Source of the DNA: Streptomyces sp. FIT100 | GTDB lineage: Bacteria; Actinomycetota; Actinomycetes; Streptomycetales; Streptomycetaceae | Assembly (NCBI RefSeq): GCF_024584805.1 | Contig: NZ_CP075715.1 | Span: forward strand, 6,605,526 to 6,669,525 | Length of the DNA: 64,000 bases | Reading direction: 5' to 3' | Shown: piece by piece, positions 1 through 8,002 of the stretch | Numbering within the stretch: the stretch's first letter is position 1 | Layout of the letters: every line of letters starts with the position of its first letter | Translations under genes and position numbers: made by a program | Notes under the pieces: generated by a model | Seen by the model: only the letters and a program-made list of their open reading frames with translations | Told to the model about the DNA's origin: nothing | Databases searched by the model: none

Positions 1-398
1 GCGGAGAAGACCAGGACGACGCCGATCGGGCGGCGCTGGAGCACGCCCTCGATCCAGTCGGGGCTGGGCGAGTGGCGGGTGCCGCTCTCGGTGAGCACCA
101 CGCTGGCCTGGTTGGCCTTGGCGACGTTCTCCACACCGCGGATCAGCTCCAGTGCCCACATGCTGTCGAGTTCGTGGAAGACGATCTCGATGAGCGGGGC
201 CTCCCGGGACGACCGCGCCGTCCGCCGGTAGGCATGGGTCTCCAGGAGGCGCTCCACTTTGATCCTCGTCGGCGGTGCCACGTCCTGCCGGCCGTTGAGG
301 ACCTTCGAAACTGTCGAAATGGAGACGCCGGCCTTCTTGGCCACCTGGGCCAGGGTGATTCGGCCCAACTCCTCGTCATCGCGCATGGCGAGGAGCAT
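1..398 (-). CDS. LacI-family transcriptional repressor, 3' end off the window (BxlR-like)
   Basis: DNA-binding repressor, probably of the adjacent xyloside transporter operon. The visible 132 residues hold a LacI helix-turn-helix (residues 14-40, with ITLAQVAKKAGVSISTVSKVLNG split around the AKKAG turn) followed by the start of the periplasmic-binding-like effector domain (PLIEIVFHELDSMW, then RGVENVAKANQ). The effector domain and C-terminus lie beyond position 1. Two in-frame ATGs (398 and 386) are possible; neither has a clear ribosome site, so the start is uncertain. It is divergent from the sugar-binding lipoprotein gene, the arrangement known for bxlR-bxlEFGA and cebR-cebEFG in Streptomyces. 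The family is certain; the BxlR role is inferred from the neighbours. Confidence 0.9.
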   Translation of the reverse strand, partial: MLLAMRDDEELGRITLAQVAKKAGVSISTVSKVLNGRQDVAPPTRIKVERLLETHAYRRTARSSREAPLIEIVFHELDSMWALELIRGVENVAKANQASVVLTESGTRHSPSPDWIEGVLQRRPIGVVLVFS

Positions 399-498
399 AA
401 GGCACGGGACAACGGCCGCAACAGCGTAACGCTTTGGTAACTCGCCGTTCGAGGGTTGACCCCCCTGGTGACGGGGCCTAGCGTCCCCTCTCGTGAAC

Positions 499-526
499 TT
501 TCGGTAATGGTGCCGAAATAGTTTCG
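499..526. promoter_or_regulatory. Probable LacI-type operator before the xyloside operon
   Basis: Three half-sites alternate just upstream of the lipoprotein start: TTTCGG at 499-504, CCGAAA at 513-518 (inverted repeat with 8-bp spacer), and TTTCG at 522-526, which also forms CGAAA-tag-TTTCG with the middle half-site. The CGAAA/TTTCG palindrome resembles operators described for xylose and xyloside repressors in Streptomyces. Placed between the divergent repressor and the transporter, it could control both. It also lies only 12 bp from the start codon, overlapping the leader. Confidence 0.6.
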
Positions 527-538
527 AGAGGCGAGGCG

Positions 539-1846
539 ATGAAGCGACGCGTACGGTTCCCGCGGACCGCCGTCATCGGCGGTGTGACGCTGGCAATGGC
601 GCTTTCACTGGCCGCGTGCGGCGGGGACTCCGACGACTCGGCAGGCGGGTCCAACGAGATTCACGTCCTGGTCTACGGTGACGCGACCAACAAGGTCGAG
701 AAGCAGCTGGTCGACACCTTCAACAAGACCTCCGAGGTCAAGGTGGTCCTGGACACCATTCCGGGCGCGGACTACCAGGCCAAGCTGCAGACGATCATCA
801 ACAGCAAGCAGGCCCCCGACGTCTTCTTCAACTGGGGCGGCGGCAGCATCAAGCCGTTCGTCGACGCCGGCCTGCTGATGCCGCTGGACGACTTCATCGC
901 CAAGGACGCGGGTCTGAAGGACAAGTTCCTTCCCTCGGTGTTCAACACCGCCGTCGTCGACGGAAAGCCGTACGGCGTCCCCATGCGCGGCACCCAGCCC
1001 GTCCTGATGTTCCACAACAAGAAGGTCCTCGCGGACGCCGGCATCACCCCGCCGAAGACCTGGGACGAGCTGCTCGCGGCGGTCAAGACCCTCAAGGGCA
1101 AGGGCGTCACCCCGATCGCGCTCGGCGGCGGCGACAAGTGGCCGACGCAGATGTGGTACCAGTACGTCTACGACCGCGTCGCCGGGCCCGAGCTGTTCCA
1201 GAAGGCCATGACGGGTGACAAGAGCGCCTGGGAGAGCGCCGAGAGCAAGAAGGCCCTCTCCATGATCAAGGAGCTGGTCGACGCGGGCGCCTTCGGCACC
1301 AACTTCGACTCGGTGAAGTTCACCGACGGCGGTTCGCCCGCCCTGCTGGCCACCGGCAAGGCCGCCTTCGAGCTGATGGGCTCCTGGGAGTACTCGACCC
1401 TCCAGGACGCCCACCCGGACTTCGCCAAGAACGACCTCGGCTACGGCACCTTCCCGACCGTCACCGGCGGCAAGGGCGACCCGGGCAACCTCGCCGGCAA
1501 CACCAACAACTACTACTCGGTGCTGAAGACGACCAAGCACCCCGAGGCCGTCGCCGACTTCCTCAAGCTCATGTACTCGGACGACTTCGTGAAGTCGCAG
1601 CTGTCCATCGGCAACCTGCCCACCACGACGAACACCCCGGACTTCCTCGACACCTCGGCGAGCCCGGAGTACTCGAAGTACCAGTACGACCTGGTGGCGA
1701 AGGCCCCGGCGTTCCAGCTCTCCTGGGACCAGGCGTACCCGCCCGCCGCGACCACCACGATCCACTCGGCCGTCCAGCAGTTCTTCAACGGCCAGATCGA
1801 CGCGGACGGATTCATCAAGCAGATGCAGTCCCTGCCGGCCGCCTGA
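539..1846 (+). CDS. bxlE: Xylobiose/oligosaccharide ABC transporter, lipoprotein solute-binding protein (BxlE-like)
   Basis: Extracellular sugar-binding component of an ABC importer, anchored to the membrane by a lipid. The 435-residue product begins with a basic n-region, a hydrophobic stretch and a lipobox LAAC with the lipidated Cys27, followed by a Gly/Ser/Asp linker. The rest is a full-length family-1 solute-binding protein. Start ATG is preceded by the purine-rich AGAGGCGAGG. It is the first gene of a four-gene run ending in a GH3 enzyme, so the likely ligands are xylobiose or related beta-linked oligosaccharides. No ATPase is encoded here; such systems in Streptomyces usually borrow the shared MsiK ATPase (established knowledge, not seen in this window). 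Substrate is inferred from context; cellobiose-type sugars remain possible. Confidence 0.85.
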   Translation: MKRRVRFPRTAVIGGVTLAMALSLAACGGDSDDSAGGSNEIHVLVYGDATNKVEKQLVDTFNKTSEVKVVLDTIPGADYQAKLQTIINSKQAPDVFFNWGGGSIKPFVDAGLLMPLDDFIAKDAGLKDKFLPSVFNTAVVDGKPYGVPMRGTQPVLMFHNKKVLADAGITPPKTWDELLAAVKTLKGKGVTPIALGGGDKWPTQMWYQYVYDRVAGPELFQKAMTGDKSAWESAESKKALSMIKELVDAGAFGTNFDSVKFTDGGSPALLATGKAAFELMGSWEYSTLQDAHPDFAKNDLGYGTFPTVTGGKGDPGNLAGNTNNYYSVLKTTKHPEAVADFLKLMYSDDFVKSQLSIGNLPTTTNTPDFLDTSASPEYSKYQYDLVAKAPAFQLSWDQAYPPAATTTIHSAVQQFFNGQIDADGFIKQMQSLPAA

Positions 1847-1872
1847 CCCACCACTGATCCGGATCATCTGAC

Positions 1873-2820
1873 ATGACCACTGCCACTGCACCCGCCGTGG
1901 ACAGCGAGAAGTCCGAACGGACCGGCCGGGCCCCCGGCCGGTCCGGCATCGGAGTGGGCCGCCCGGGCTTCGCCTGGGCGGCTCCGGCCGCGCTCTTCTT
2001 CGGACTCTTCGCCATCGTCCCGCTCGGCATGCTCGTCGTGCTGTCCTTCGCCAGCTGGAACGGCCTCGGCGAGCCCGAGTTCGCCGGTTTCGACAACTGG
2101 AAGAAGCTCCTCGACGACCCCGTCATGCTGGAAAGCCTCTGGCTGAGCGTGCTGCTCACCGTGCTCGGCGTCGCCGTCCAGACCCCGATCAGCATCCTGC
2201 TGGGCGTCTGGGCCGCGGGCCGCCAGCGGAACCGGGCGGTGCTGACCGCCATCTACTTCGTCCCGCTGCTGCTCTCCATCACGGCCGTCTCCGTGCTGTG
2301 GCGTGCGGTGCTCGACCCCAACTTCGGTGTGCCCGCGCAGGTCCAGTGGCTGTTCGGGGACGGCAATCTGCTCGGCAAGCAGGCATCCGCGATCGGTGTG
2401 CTCGTCTTCGTGGCCACCTGGCAGTTCACGCCCCTGCACACCCTCATCTACCAAGGCGCGGCCCGCGCGATCCCGCAGGTCCTCTACCAGGCCGCCGAGA
2501 TCGACGGGGCCGGCAGGGTCAGGAAGTTCTTCCACATCACGCTGCCGCAGCTGCGCAACAGCGTCATCACCTCGGTGATCCTCATGGTCGTCGGCGGTCT
2601 CACCACCTTCGACACCGTGCTGATCCTCACCCAGGGCGGCCCGGGCACCGACACCACGATCAGTGCCTACTACATGTACCAGAAGGCCTTCAAGAGCTTC
2701 GACTTCGGCACGGGATCCGCCATCGCGCTGCTCCTCGTCCTGGTCGCCACGATCATCTCGCTGATCACGGTCAAGCTGTCGGGCTACGACAAGATGCGCA
2801 GCACCCAGGAGGGCGTGTGA
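1873..2820 (+). CDS. bxlF: Sugar ABC transporter permease, MalF type (BxlF-like)
   Basis: Inner-membrane permease of the sugar importer. The 315-residue protein has a polar N-terminal tail of about 30 residues, then six predicted membrane segments (the first around AAPAALFFGLFAIVPLG). The EAA loop that docks the ATPase is seen near residues 205-225 (AAEIDGAGRVRKFFHITLPQ), typical for MalF/UgpA permeases. It lies 26 bp after the binding-protein gene and its TGA overlaps the ATG of the next permease (TGATG), so it is co-translated with it. Confidence 0.88.
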   Translation: MTTATAPAVDSEKSERTGRAPGRSGIGVGRPGFAWAAPAALFFGLFAIVPLGMLVVLSFASWNGLGEPEFAGFDNWKKLLDDPVMLESLWLSVLLTVLGVAVQTPISILLGVWAAGRQRNRAVLTAIYFVPLLLSITAVSVLWRAVLDPNFGVPAQVQWLFGDGNLLGKQASAIGVLVFVATWQFTPLHTLIYQGAARAIPQVLYQAAEIDGAGRVRKFFHITLPQLRNSVITSVILMVVGGLTTFDTVLILTQGGPGTDTTISAYYMYQKAFKSFDFGTGSAIALLLVLVATIISLITVKLSGYDKMRSTQEGV

Positions 2821-3638
2821 TGAAGAGCCGTCCCAACTACCTGGCGGGGTTCGGCTCGCTCGTCTGGCTCTTCCTGGTCGGCCTGCCGCTGTACGTCATG
2901 CTGATCGCGACGTTCCAGAGCCGCGCGGACTACGCGGCCAACGGCCCGCTCGCCTTCCCGGAGAACTTCACGCTCGACAACTACATCAACGACCTCAACG
3001 AGGGCTTCGGGCAGTACTTCCTCAACACGGTGATCGTCACCGTGGCGGTGGTCGGCATCGTCCTGCTGCTTGTGCCGCCGCTGGCCTACGCGATCGTCCG
3101 CAGCCAGGGCCGCACCACCACCGTCGTCTTCCGGCTCTTCCTGCTCGGCCTCGCGATCCCCTCGCAAGCCGTGATCGTCCCGATGTTCTACGTCATCAGC
3201 AAGGCCGGTCTCTACGACAACCTCATCGGCGTCATCCTGCCGACGGCGGCCTTCGCGATGCCGGTGTGCGCGCTCATCCTCACCGGTGTGATGCGGGACA
3301 TCACCCCCGAGCTGTACGAGGCGATGACCATGGACGGCGCCTCGCCCTGGCGGACCTTCTTCCAGCTCGTCCTCCCGCTCTCCAGGAGCGGCCTGTCGAC
3401 GATCGTGGTCTTCTCGGCGCTCCAGGCGTGGAACGGCTTCCTCTTCCCGCTCGTGCTCACCCAGTCGGCGGAGACCAAGGTGATCACCATGGGGCTCTAC
3501 GACTTCCAGACCGAACACGGAGTCGACATCCCGGGCCTCCTCGCCGCCGTGGTCCTGTCCATGCTCCCCATCCTGCTCGTCTACCTGTTCGCCCGTCGTG
3601 CCCTGGTCCAGGGGCTGATGGGCGTCGGAGGAAAGTGA
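2820..3638 (+). CDS. bxlG: Sugar ABC transporter permease, MalG type (BxlG-like)
   Basis: Second membrane subunit of the importer, 272 residues, with about six membrane segments and the EAA motif in the last third (EAMTMDGASPWRTFFQLVLP). The ATG overlaps the stop of the upstream permease by one base; an in-frame GTG three bases upstream is also possible. The 3' end carries a ribosome site (GGAGGAAA) for the GH3 gene, whose GTG overlaps this TGA. Tight coupling of both permeases and the enzyme shows uptake and hydrolysis are made together. Confidence 0.88.
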   Translation: MKSRPNYLAGFGSLVWLFLVGLPLYVMLIATFQSRADYAANGPLAFPENFTLDNYINDLNEGFGQYFLNTVIVTVAVVGIVLLLVPPLAYAIVRSQGRTTTVVFRLFLLGLAIPSQAVIVPMFYVISKAGLYDNLIGVILPTAAFAMPVCALILTGVMRDITPELYEAMTMDGASPWRTFFQLVLPLSRSGLSTIVVFSALQAWNGFLFPLVLTQSAETKVITMGLYDFQTEHGVDIPGLLAAVVLSMLPILLVYLFARRALVQGLMGVGGK

Positions 3639-6094
3639 CCGACAACGTGGCTGTAGAGGACAACCTGGCCGTGGAGACCTCCGTGGAGACCGATTCCGCC
3701 CGTACTCTCTGGCGCGATCCGTCCCTCGACGCGGAGACCCGCGCCGAGGCCCTGATCGCCGAGATGACCCTCCAGGAGAAGATCGCCCAGCTCTTCGGCG
3801 TCTGGGTGGGCGCGTCGAACGAGGGCGCCGAAGTCGCCCCGCACCAGCACGACATGGAGGAGGCGCCGGACCTCGACGAGCTGCTGCCGTACGGCCTCGG
3901 TCAGCTGACCCGGCCCTTCGGCACGGCCCCGGTCGACCCGGCGATCGGCGCGCTCTCGCTGGCGCGCACCCAGCGCCGTATCGCCGAAGCGAACCGTTTC
4001 GGCATCCCGGCACTCGCCCATGAGGAGTGCCTCGCCGGCTTCGCCGCCTGGGGCGCCACCGCCTACCCCGTGCCGCTGTCGTGGGGCGCCACCTTCAACC
4101 CCGCGCTGATCCGCGAGATGGCCGCCGCCATCGGCCGCGACATGCGCGCGGTCGGCGTCCACCAGGGCCTCGCCCCCGTGCTCGACGTCGTACGGGACGC
4201 ACGCTGGGGCCGGGTCGAGGAGACCGTCGGCGAGGACCCGTACCTCGTCGGCACCGTCACCACCGCCTACGTCCAGGGCCTGGAGTCCGCCGGCATCGTC
4301 GCCACCCTCAAGCACTTCGCCGGGTACTCCGCGTCCCGCGCCGGACGCAATCTCGCGCCGGTCGGCATGGGCGCCCGCGAGCGCGCCGACATCATCCTGC
4401 CGCCGTTCGAGATGGCCGTGCGGGAGAGCGGCGTGCGCTCCGTCATGCACGCCTACACCGACACCGACGGCATCCCCTCCGCCGCCGACGAGCGGCTCCT
4501 GACCGGACTGCTGAGGGACACCTGGGGCTTCACCGGAACGGTCGTGGCCGACTACTTCGGCATCGCCTTCCTCAAGACCCTGCACGGAGTGGCCGGCACC
4601 TTCGGCGAGGCGGCCGGCGCCGCGCTCGCCGCGGGCGTGGACGTGGAGCTCCCGACGGTCAACACCTTCGGCGAGCCGCTCCTCGAAGCGGTCGCGGCGG
4701 GCCGTGTGCCCGAGGCGCTGATCGACCGTGCGGTACGGCGCGTACTGGTCCAGAAGGCCCAGCTCGGCCTCCTCGACCCGGACTGGAGCCCGCTCCCCGA
4801 GGCGCTGTCCGAAGCCGCTGCCGGAACCGGGGCCGGCCCCGGCGCCGGATCGGAGGCGCTGCGGGGCACGATCGGCCTCGACACGGACGCCAACCGGGCC
4901 CTCGCCCGCCGCGTCGCCGAACAGGCGATCGTCCTGCTCCACAACGACGGCACCCTTCCGCTGGCCCCGGCCGCCGGCTCCGAGGAGCGCACCGCACCGG
5001 CGCGGATCGCGCTGATCGGCCCCAACGCCGAGGTCCCGACCGCGGTCCTCGGCTGCTACGCCTTCCCCGTCCACGTCGGCGTCCAGCACCCCGAGGTCCC
5101 CGTCGGCATCGAACTGCCCACCCTGCGCGAGGCGCTGGCTGCGGAGTTCCCCGGCAGCGAGATCGTTGTGGCCCCGGGAGCGAGCGTCGACGGCACCGAC
5201 ACCGACGGCTTCGCGGCCGCGGCCGAGCTCGCCAGGGACGCCGACATCGTTATCGCCGCGCTCGGCGACCGCGCCGGACTCTTCGGACGCGGCACCAGCG
5301 GCGAGGGCTGCGACGCCGAGTCGCTGGCCCTGCCCGGCGTCCAGCAGCAACTGCTCGACCTGCTCCTCGACTCGGGCACCCCGGTCGTGGTGACGATGCT
5401 GGCCGGACGGCCCTACGTGCTCGGCCGGGCGGCGACGGAATCCGCCGCCGTCGTCCAGTCCTTCTTCCCCGGCGAGGAGGGCACCCGGGCCATCGCCTCG
5501 GTGCTGAGCGGCCGGACCGCCCCGGAGGGACGGCTCCCGGTCAGCGTGCCCCGCCACCCCGGGGCCCAGCCGTCCACGTATCTGGCGGCGCGGCTCGGCC
5601 ACTCCAGCGAGGTCTCCAACATCGACCCGACCCCGGCCTTCGGCTTCGGGCACGGGCTTACGTACACCACGTTCGAGTGGACCGACCTGGCCGTGGACGT
5701 CGAAGAGGCGGCCACGGACGCCGAGTTCAGGCTCTCCTGCACGGTCCGCAACACCGGCGGCCGCGAGGGCACCGAGCTGGTCCAGCTCTATCTGCACGAC
5801 CCCGTCGCCTCGGTGGTGCAGCCCGTGCAGCGGCTCATCGGCTACGCCAGGCTGGAGCTGGCGCCCGGCGCCTCCGTACGGCTCCACGCGTCCGTCCCCG
5901 CCGACCTGGCCTCCTTCACCGGCCGCGACGGGCGGCGCATCGTGGAGCCGGGTGAGCTGGAGCTGCGGCTCAGCGCCTCCAGCACCGAGCCGCGCCTGAC
6001 GGCGCGGGTCATGCTCACCGGTGCCGTACGGGAGGTGGACCACCGGCGGCGTCTGCACGCGCAGTTCACGACGGAGCAGCCTGTGACGTCGTGA
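3635..6094 (+). CDS. bxlA: Glycoside hydrolase family 3, probable intracellular beta-xylosidase (BxlA-like)
   Basis: Retaining exo-glycosidase expected to split imported xylobiose or beta-glucosides to monomers in the cytoplasm; no signal peptide is present. The 819 residues follow the GH3 plan: catalytic barrel (about residues 20-330) with KHFAGYSASRAGRN and the nucleophile Asp306 in GTVVADYFG, a second alpha/beta domain (about 410-640), and a fibronectin-III-like domain (about 690-790). GTG start at 3635 is chosen for its GGAGG at 3627-3631 and its overlap with the previous stop; an upstream extension in the same frame would run through the permease gene. GH3 also contains beta-glucosidases, so xylosidase is the best guess from operon order rather than proven. 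A 28-nt palindrome spans the stop codon. Confidence 0.87.
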   Translation: MTDNVAVEDNLAVETSVETDSARTLWRDPSLDAETRAEALIAEMTLQEKIAQLFGVWVGASNEGAEVAPHQHDMEEAPDLDELLPYGLGQLTRPFGTAPVDPAIGALSLARTQRRIAEANRFGIPALAHEECLAGFAAWGATAYPVPLSWGATFNPALIREMAAAIGRDMRAVGVHQGLAPVLDVVRDARWGRVEETVGEDPYLVGTVTTAYVQGLESAGIVATLKHFAGYSASRAGRNLAPVGMGARERADIILPPFEMAVRESGVRSVMHAYTDTDGIPSAADERLLTGLLRDTWGFTGTVVADYFGIAFLKTLHGVAGTFGEAAGAALAAGVDVELPTVNTFGEPLLEAVAAGRVPEALIDRAVRRVLVQKAQLGLLDPDWSPLPEALSEAAAGTGAGPGAGSEALRGTIGLDTDANRALARRVAEQAIVLLHNDGTLPLAPAAGSEERTAPARIALIGPNAEVPTAVLGCYAFPVHVGVQHPEVPVGIELPTLREALAAEFPGSEIVVAPGASVDGTDTDGFAAAAELARDADIVIAALGDRAGLFGRGTSGEGCDAESLALPGVQQQLLDLLLDSGTPVVVTMLAGRPYVLGRAATESAAVVQSFFPGEEGTRAIASVLSGRTAPEGRLPVSVPRHPGAQPSTYLAARLGHSSEVSNIDPTPAFGFGHGLTYTTFEWTDLAVDVEEAATDAEFRLSCTVRNTGGREGTELVQLYLHDPVASVVQPVQRLIGYARLELAPGASVRLHASVPADLASFTGRDGRRIVEPGELELRLSASSTEPRLTARVMLTGAVREVDHRRRLHAQFTTEQPVTS

Positions 6095-6108
6095 TCACGA
6101 CGTCACAG
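6081..6108. terminator. 28-nt perfect palindrome across the bxlA stop codon
   Basis: Every base from 6081 to 6108 pairs around the centre at 6094/6095 (half-site CTGTGACGTCGTGA). As RNA it would fold to a stem of about 12 bp with a tetraloop that contains the TGA stop. No U tract follows, as is common for actinomycete terminators. It could also be a dimeric protein site; TGACGTCA-like cores sit in both arms. Confidence 0.6.
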
Positions 6109-6178
6109 CTGAACTGCTGTCACAGCTGAACTGACGGTACAGCCGAACTGAAGAGGCACAGCGGAACCGAGGAGGCAC
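6102..6178 (+). repeat. Four imperfect 16-19 bp tandem repeats after bxlA
   Basis: Units with the core CACAGCTGAACTG follow one another: gtCACAGCTGAACTGct, gtCACAGCTGAACTGacg, gtACAGCCGAACTGaag, and ggCACAGCGGAACCGagg, decaying with distance from the gene. They fill the gap to the next hairpin and carry no reading frame of their own. Confidence 0.75.
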
Positions 6179-6180
6179 CC

Positions 6181-6211
6181 GCGCGTGCACCACACCTCGT
6201 GGTGCACGCGC
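6181..6211. terminator. Bidirectional hairpin between bxlA and the Lrp gene
   Basis: A perfect 13-bp stem (GCGCGTGCACCAC / GTGGTGCACGCGC) closes on a five-base loop ACCTC. It sits between convergent genes and can terminate transcription from both sides. Confidence 0.85.
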
Positions 6212-6234
6212 CGCGGTGTCCCCTGGGCGGCCGG

Positions 6235-6690
6235 TCAGCCGTCGACCGGCAGACCGCGCGGTTCCTTGATGCGCTTCATGATGATCTGCGAGTTGACCTC
6301 CGTGACACCGGACAGAGCGGTCAGCTTCTCGATCCACAGCCGCTCGTAGGCGCGCAGGTCCTCCACGGCGATCCGCAGCAGGCAGCCCGGGCTGCCGAAG
6401 AGCCGGTACGCCTCGATGACGTCCGGGACGTCCTGGAGCGCGGCCTCGAACGACTCGACCACCTCGCGGTCGCGCTTCACCTCGATGGAGACGAGCACCT
6501 CGAAGGCCCGCCCGACCGCCTCCGGGTCGATGACCGCCCGATAGCCCTGGATCACCCCGTCCTGCTCCAGCTGGCGCACGCGGCGCATGCACGGGGACGG
6601 GGTCAGGCCCACGCGCTGCGCCAGCTCCTGGTTGCTCAGCCGTCCGTCGTTCTGGAGCTCGCGCAAGATAGCCCTGTCGATCTGGTCCAT
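6235..6690 (-). CDS. Lrp/AsnC-family transcriptional regulator
   Basis: Amino-acid-responsive regulator, 151 residues, the usual family length. The N-terminal winged helix-turn-helix is clear (MDQIDRAILRELQNDGR, then LSNQELAQRVGLTPSPCMRRV), followed by the ligand-binding RAM domain (FEVLVSIEVK, with GSPGCLLRIAV). ATG at 6690 is chosen because DQIDRAIL is the conserved N-terminus of the family. It is divergent from an asparaginase gene, and GCGCAATT half-sites lie in the shared promoter region, suggesting that it senses asparagine or aspartate and controls their breakdown as well as itself. Confidence 0.92.
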   Translation of the reverse strand: MDQIDRAILRELQNDGRLSNQELAQRVGLTPSPCMRRVRQLEQDGVIQGYRAVIDPEAVGRAFEVLVSIEVKRDREVVESFEAALQDVPDVIEAYRLFGSPGCLLRIAVEDLRAYERLWIEKLTALSGVTEVNSQIIMKRIKEPRGLPVDG

Positions 6691-6691
6691 G

Positions 6692-6771
6692 GCGCAATTA
6701 TCCACCACGTCGATGGCGCAAGCGGGGCGAAACCGGCGAACAAATTGCGCGATACACCTTCTATCATTGCG
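6692..6771. promoter_or_regulatory. Lrp-type half-sites in the divergent promoter region
   Basis: The 148-bp gap holds GCGCAATT at 6692-6699 and its exact inverse AATTGCGC at 6743-6750, plus weaker GGCGCAAG near 6714 and ATCATTGCG near 6763. Repeated half-sites with changing orientation are usual for Lrp octamers. The first site touches the regulator's start codon, consistent with autoregulation. Confidence 0.55.
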
Positions 6772-6838
6772 TGTGGATTCGCCGCCTCGCCGCGGCGCGT
6801 ACGCCACGGGCACGCACACCACGGACGAGGAGGGCACA

Positions 6839-7861
6839 GTGGGACGCATCGTCGTCATCAGCACCGGCGGGACCATAGCCAGCCGCTGGCAGGGAGCGGG
6901 GTTCGCCGCCGACGCGCACGGCCGGGAGGTCATGGCGACCGCCGCGGTGCCCGAGGGCGTCAGCGTCGAGATCGTCGACCTGTTCAGCGTGAACAGCCCC
7001 CGCCTCACCACCCACCACCAGCTCACCCTGCTCCACACGGTGCACGAGGTGCTCGCCGACCCCGGCGTGGACGGCATCGTCGTCACCCATGGCACCGACA
7101 CCCTGGAGGAGTCCGCCTTCCTGGTCGACCTCCACCACGACGACCCGCGCCCGGTGGTCTTCACGGGCGCCCAGCTCCCGCTCGACGCCGCCGACGGCGA
7201 CGGACCCGGCAACCTCCACGACGCGCTGCTGACCGCCGCCACCACCCGCGGCCTGGGCGTCCTGGTCGCCTTCGACGGCAAGGTGCACGCCGCCCGCGGC
7301 ACCCTCAAGACGCAGACGCTCGCCGCCGACGCCTTCGCCGACCCGTCCGGCGCCCGGATCGGCAACATAGGCTTCGGCCGGGTCTCCGTACTGCGGCAGC
7401 CGCAGCGCCCCGCCGCACTGGCCCTGCCCGCCGTACCCGGCGCAGCGCCCCGCGTCGACATGGTGATGCACCACGCCGACGCCGACCCCCTGCTGCTCAA
7501 CGCCGCCGTGGACGCCGGCGCCCAGGGCCTCGTCCTGGTGGCCACCGGCGCCGGCAACGCGACCCCCGAGATCGTCGAGGCCGTCGCGTCCGCCACCGCC
7601 CGCGGCGTGCTCGTCGCCCTGACCACCCGGGTCCAGGCCGGCCCGGTCACCGAGATCTACACCCATGGCGGCGCGGTCGACCTCGTCGCCGCGGGCGCCG
7701 TGCCGACCGGCACCCTCCGCGCCGGCCAGGCCCGCGTCGCCGTACTCAGCGCACTGCTCGCCACCACCGACCCGCGGGAACGAGGCCGCGTGCTGCGCCA
7801 CGCGCTCGGTGAGGCGGTCACCACCGACGACCGCCCGGCGGCGGAACTCGTCCAGGCATAA
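6839..7861 (+). CDS. ansA: L-asparaginase
   Basis: Hydrolyses L-asparagine to aspartate and ammonia. The 340-residue protein has both catalytic signatures: the N-terminal ISTGGTIAS with nucleophile Thr12, and VVTHGTDTLEES with Thr86-Asp87. No signal peptide is seen, so it is probably cytoplasmic. GTG at 6839 follows a GAGGAGGG ribosome site and starts directly at the conserved GRIVVISTGG. The next gene on the strand is aspartate ammonia-lyase, so the pair would carry asparagine to fumarate with release of two ammonia. The divergent Lrp-type gene is the likely regulator. Confidence 0.93.
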   Translation: MGRIVVISTGGTIASRWQGAGFAADAHGREVMATAAVPEGVSVEIVDLFSVNSPRLTTHHQLTLLHTVHEVLADPGVDGIVVTHGTDTLEESAFLVDLHHDDPRPVVFTGAQLPLDAADGDGPGNLHDALLTAATTRGLGVLVAFDGKVHAARGTLKTQTLAADAFADPSGARIGNIGFGRVSVLRQPQRPAALALPAVPGAAPRVDMVMHHADADPLLLNAAVDAGAQGLVLVATGAGNATPEIVEAVASATARGVLVALTTRVQAGPVTEIYTHGGAVDLVAAGAVPTGTLRAGQARVAVLSALLATTDPRERGRVLRHALGEAVTTDDRPAAELVQA

Positions 7862-7863
7862 GC

Positions 7864-7960
7864 CGTCCCGGCGCGACCCTTTAAGCCGTCCCCGCGCGAC
7901 CCGTCTCGCCGCAATCCGTCCCGGCGCGACCCGTCCCGGCGCGACCCGTCCCGGATCCCC
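7864..7960 (+). repeat. 15-bp tandem repeats between ansA and aspA
   Basis: CGTCCCGGCGCGACC occurs at 7864-7878, then five contiguous 15-bp units run from 7887 to about 7960, two perfect and the others with one to five changes. They fill most of the 141-bp gap before aspA, leaving about 40 bp for its ribosome site. Confidence 0.8.
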
Positions 7961-8002
7961 TCACCCTTCGCGTACGCACCCGACAGGAGAGTCCGCACCT
8001 CC

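Noticed and set aside
605..1891. Long open frame antisense to the sugar-binding lipoprotein gene
   Set aside because: It mirrors the GC-rich third positions of the real gene; composition is Arg/Val/Gly-rich and no domain is visible. The same applies to the long antisense frames over bxlA, aspA, the CHAT gene, the siderophore genes and the TIM-barrel gene.
3266..6094. Longer GH3 protein beginning inside the permease gene
   Set aside because: The upstream part overlaps the permease in a shadow frame; the GTG at 3635 has its own ribosome site and the overlap typical of the operon.
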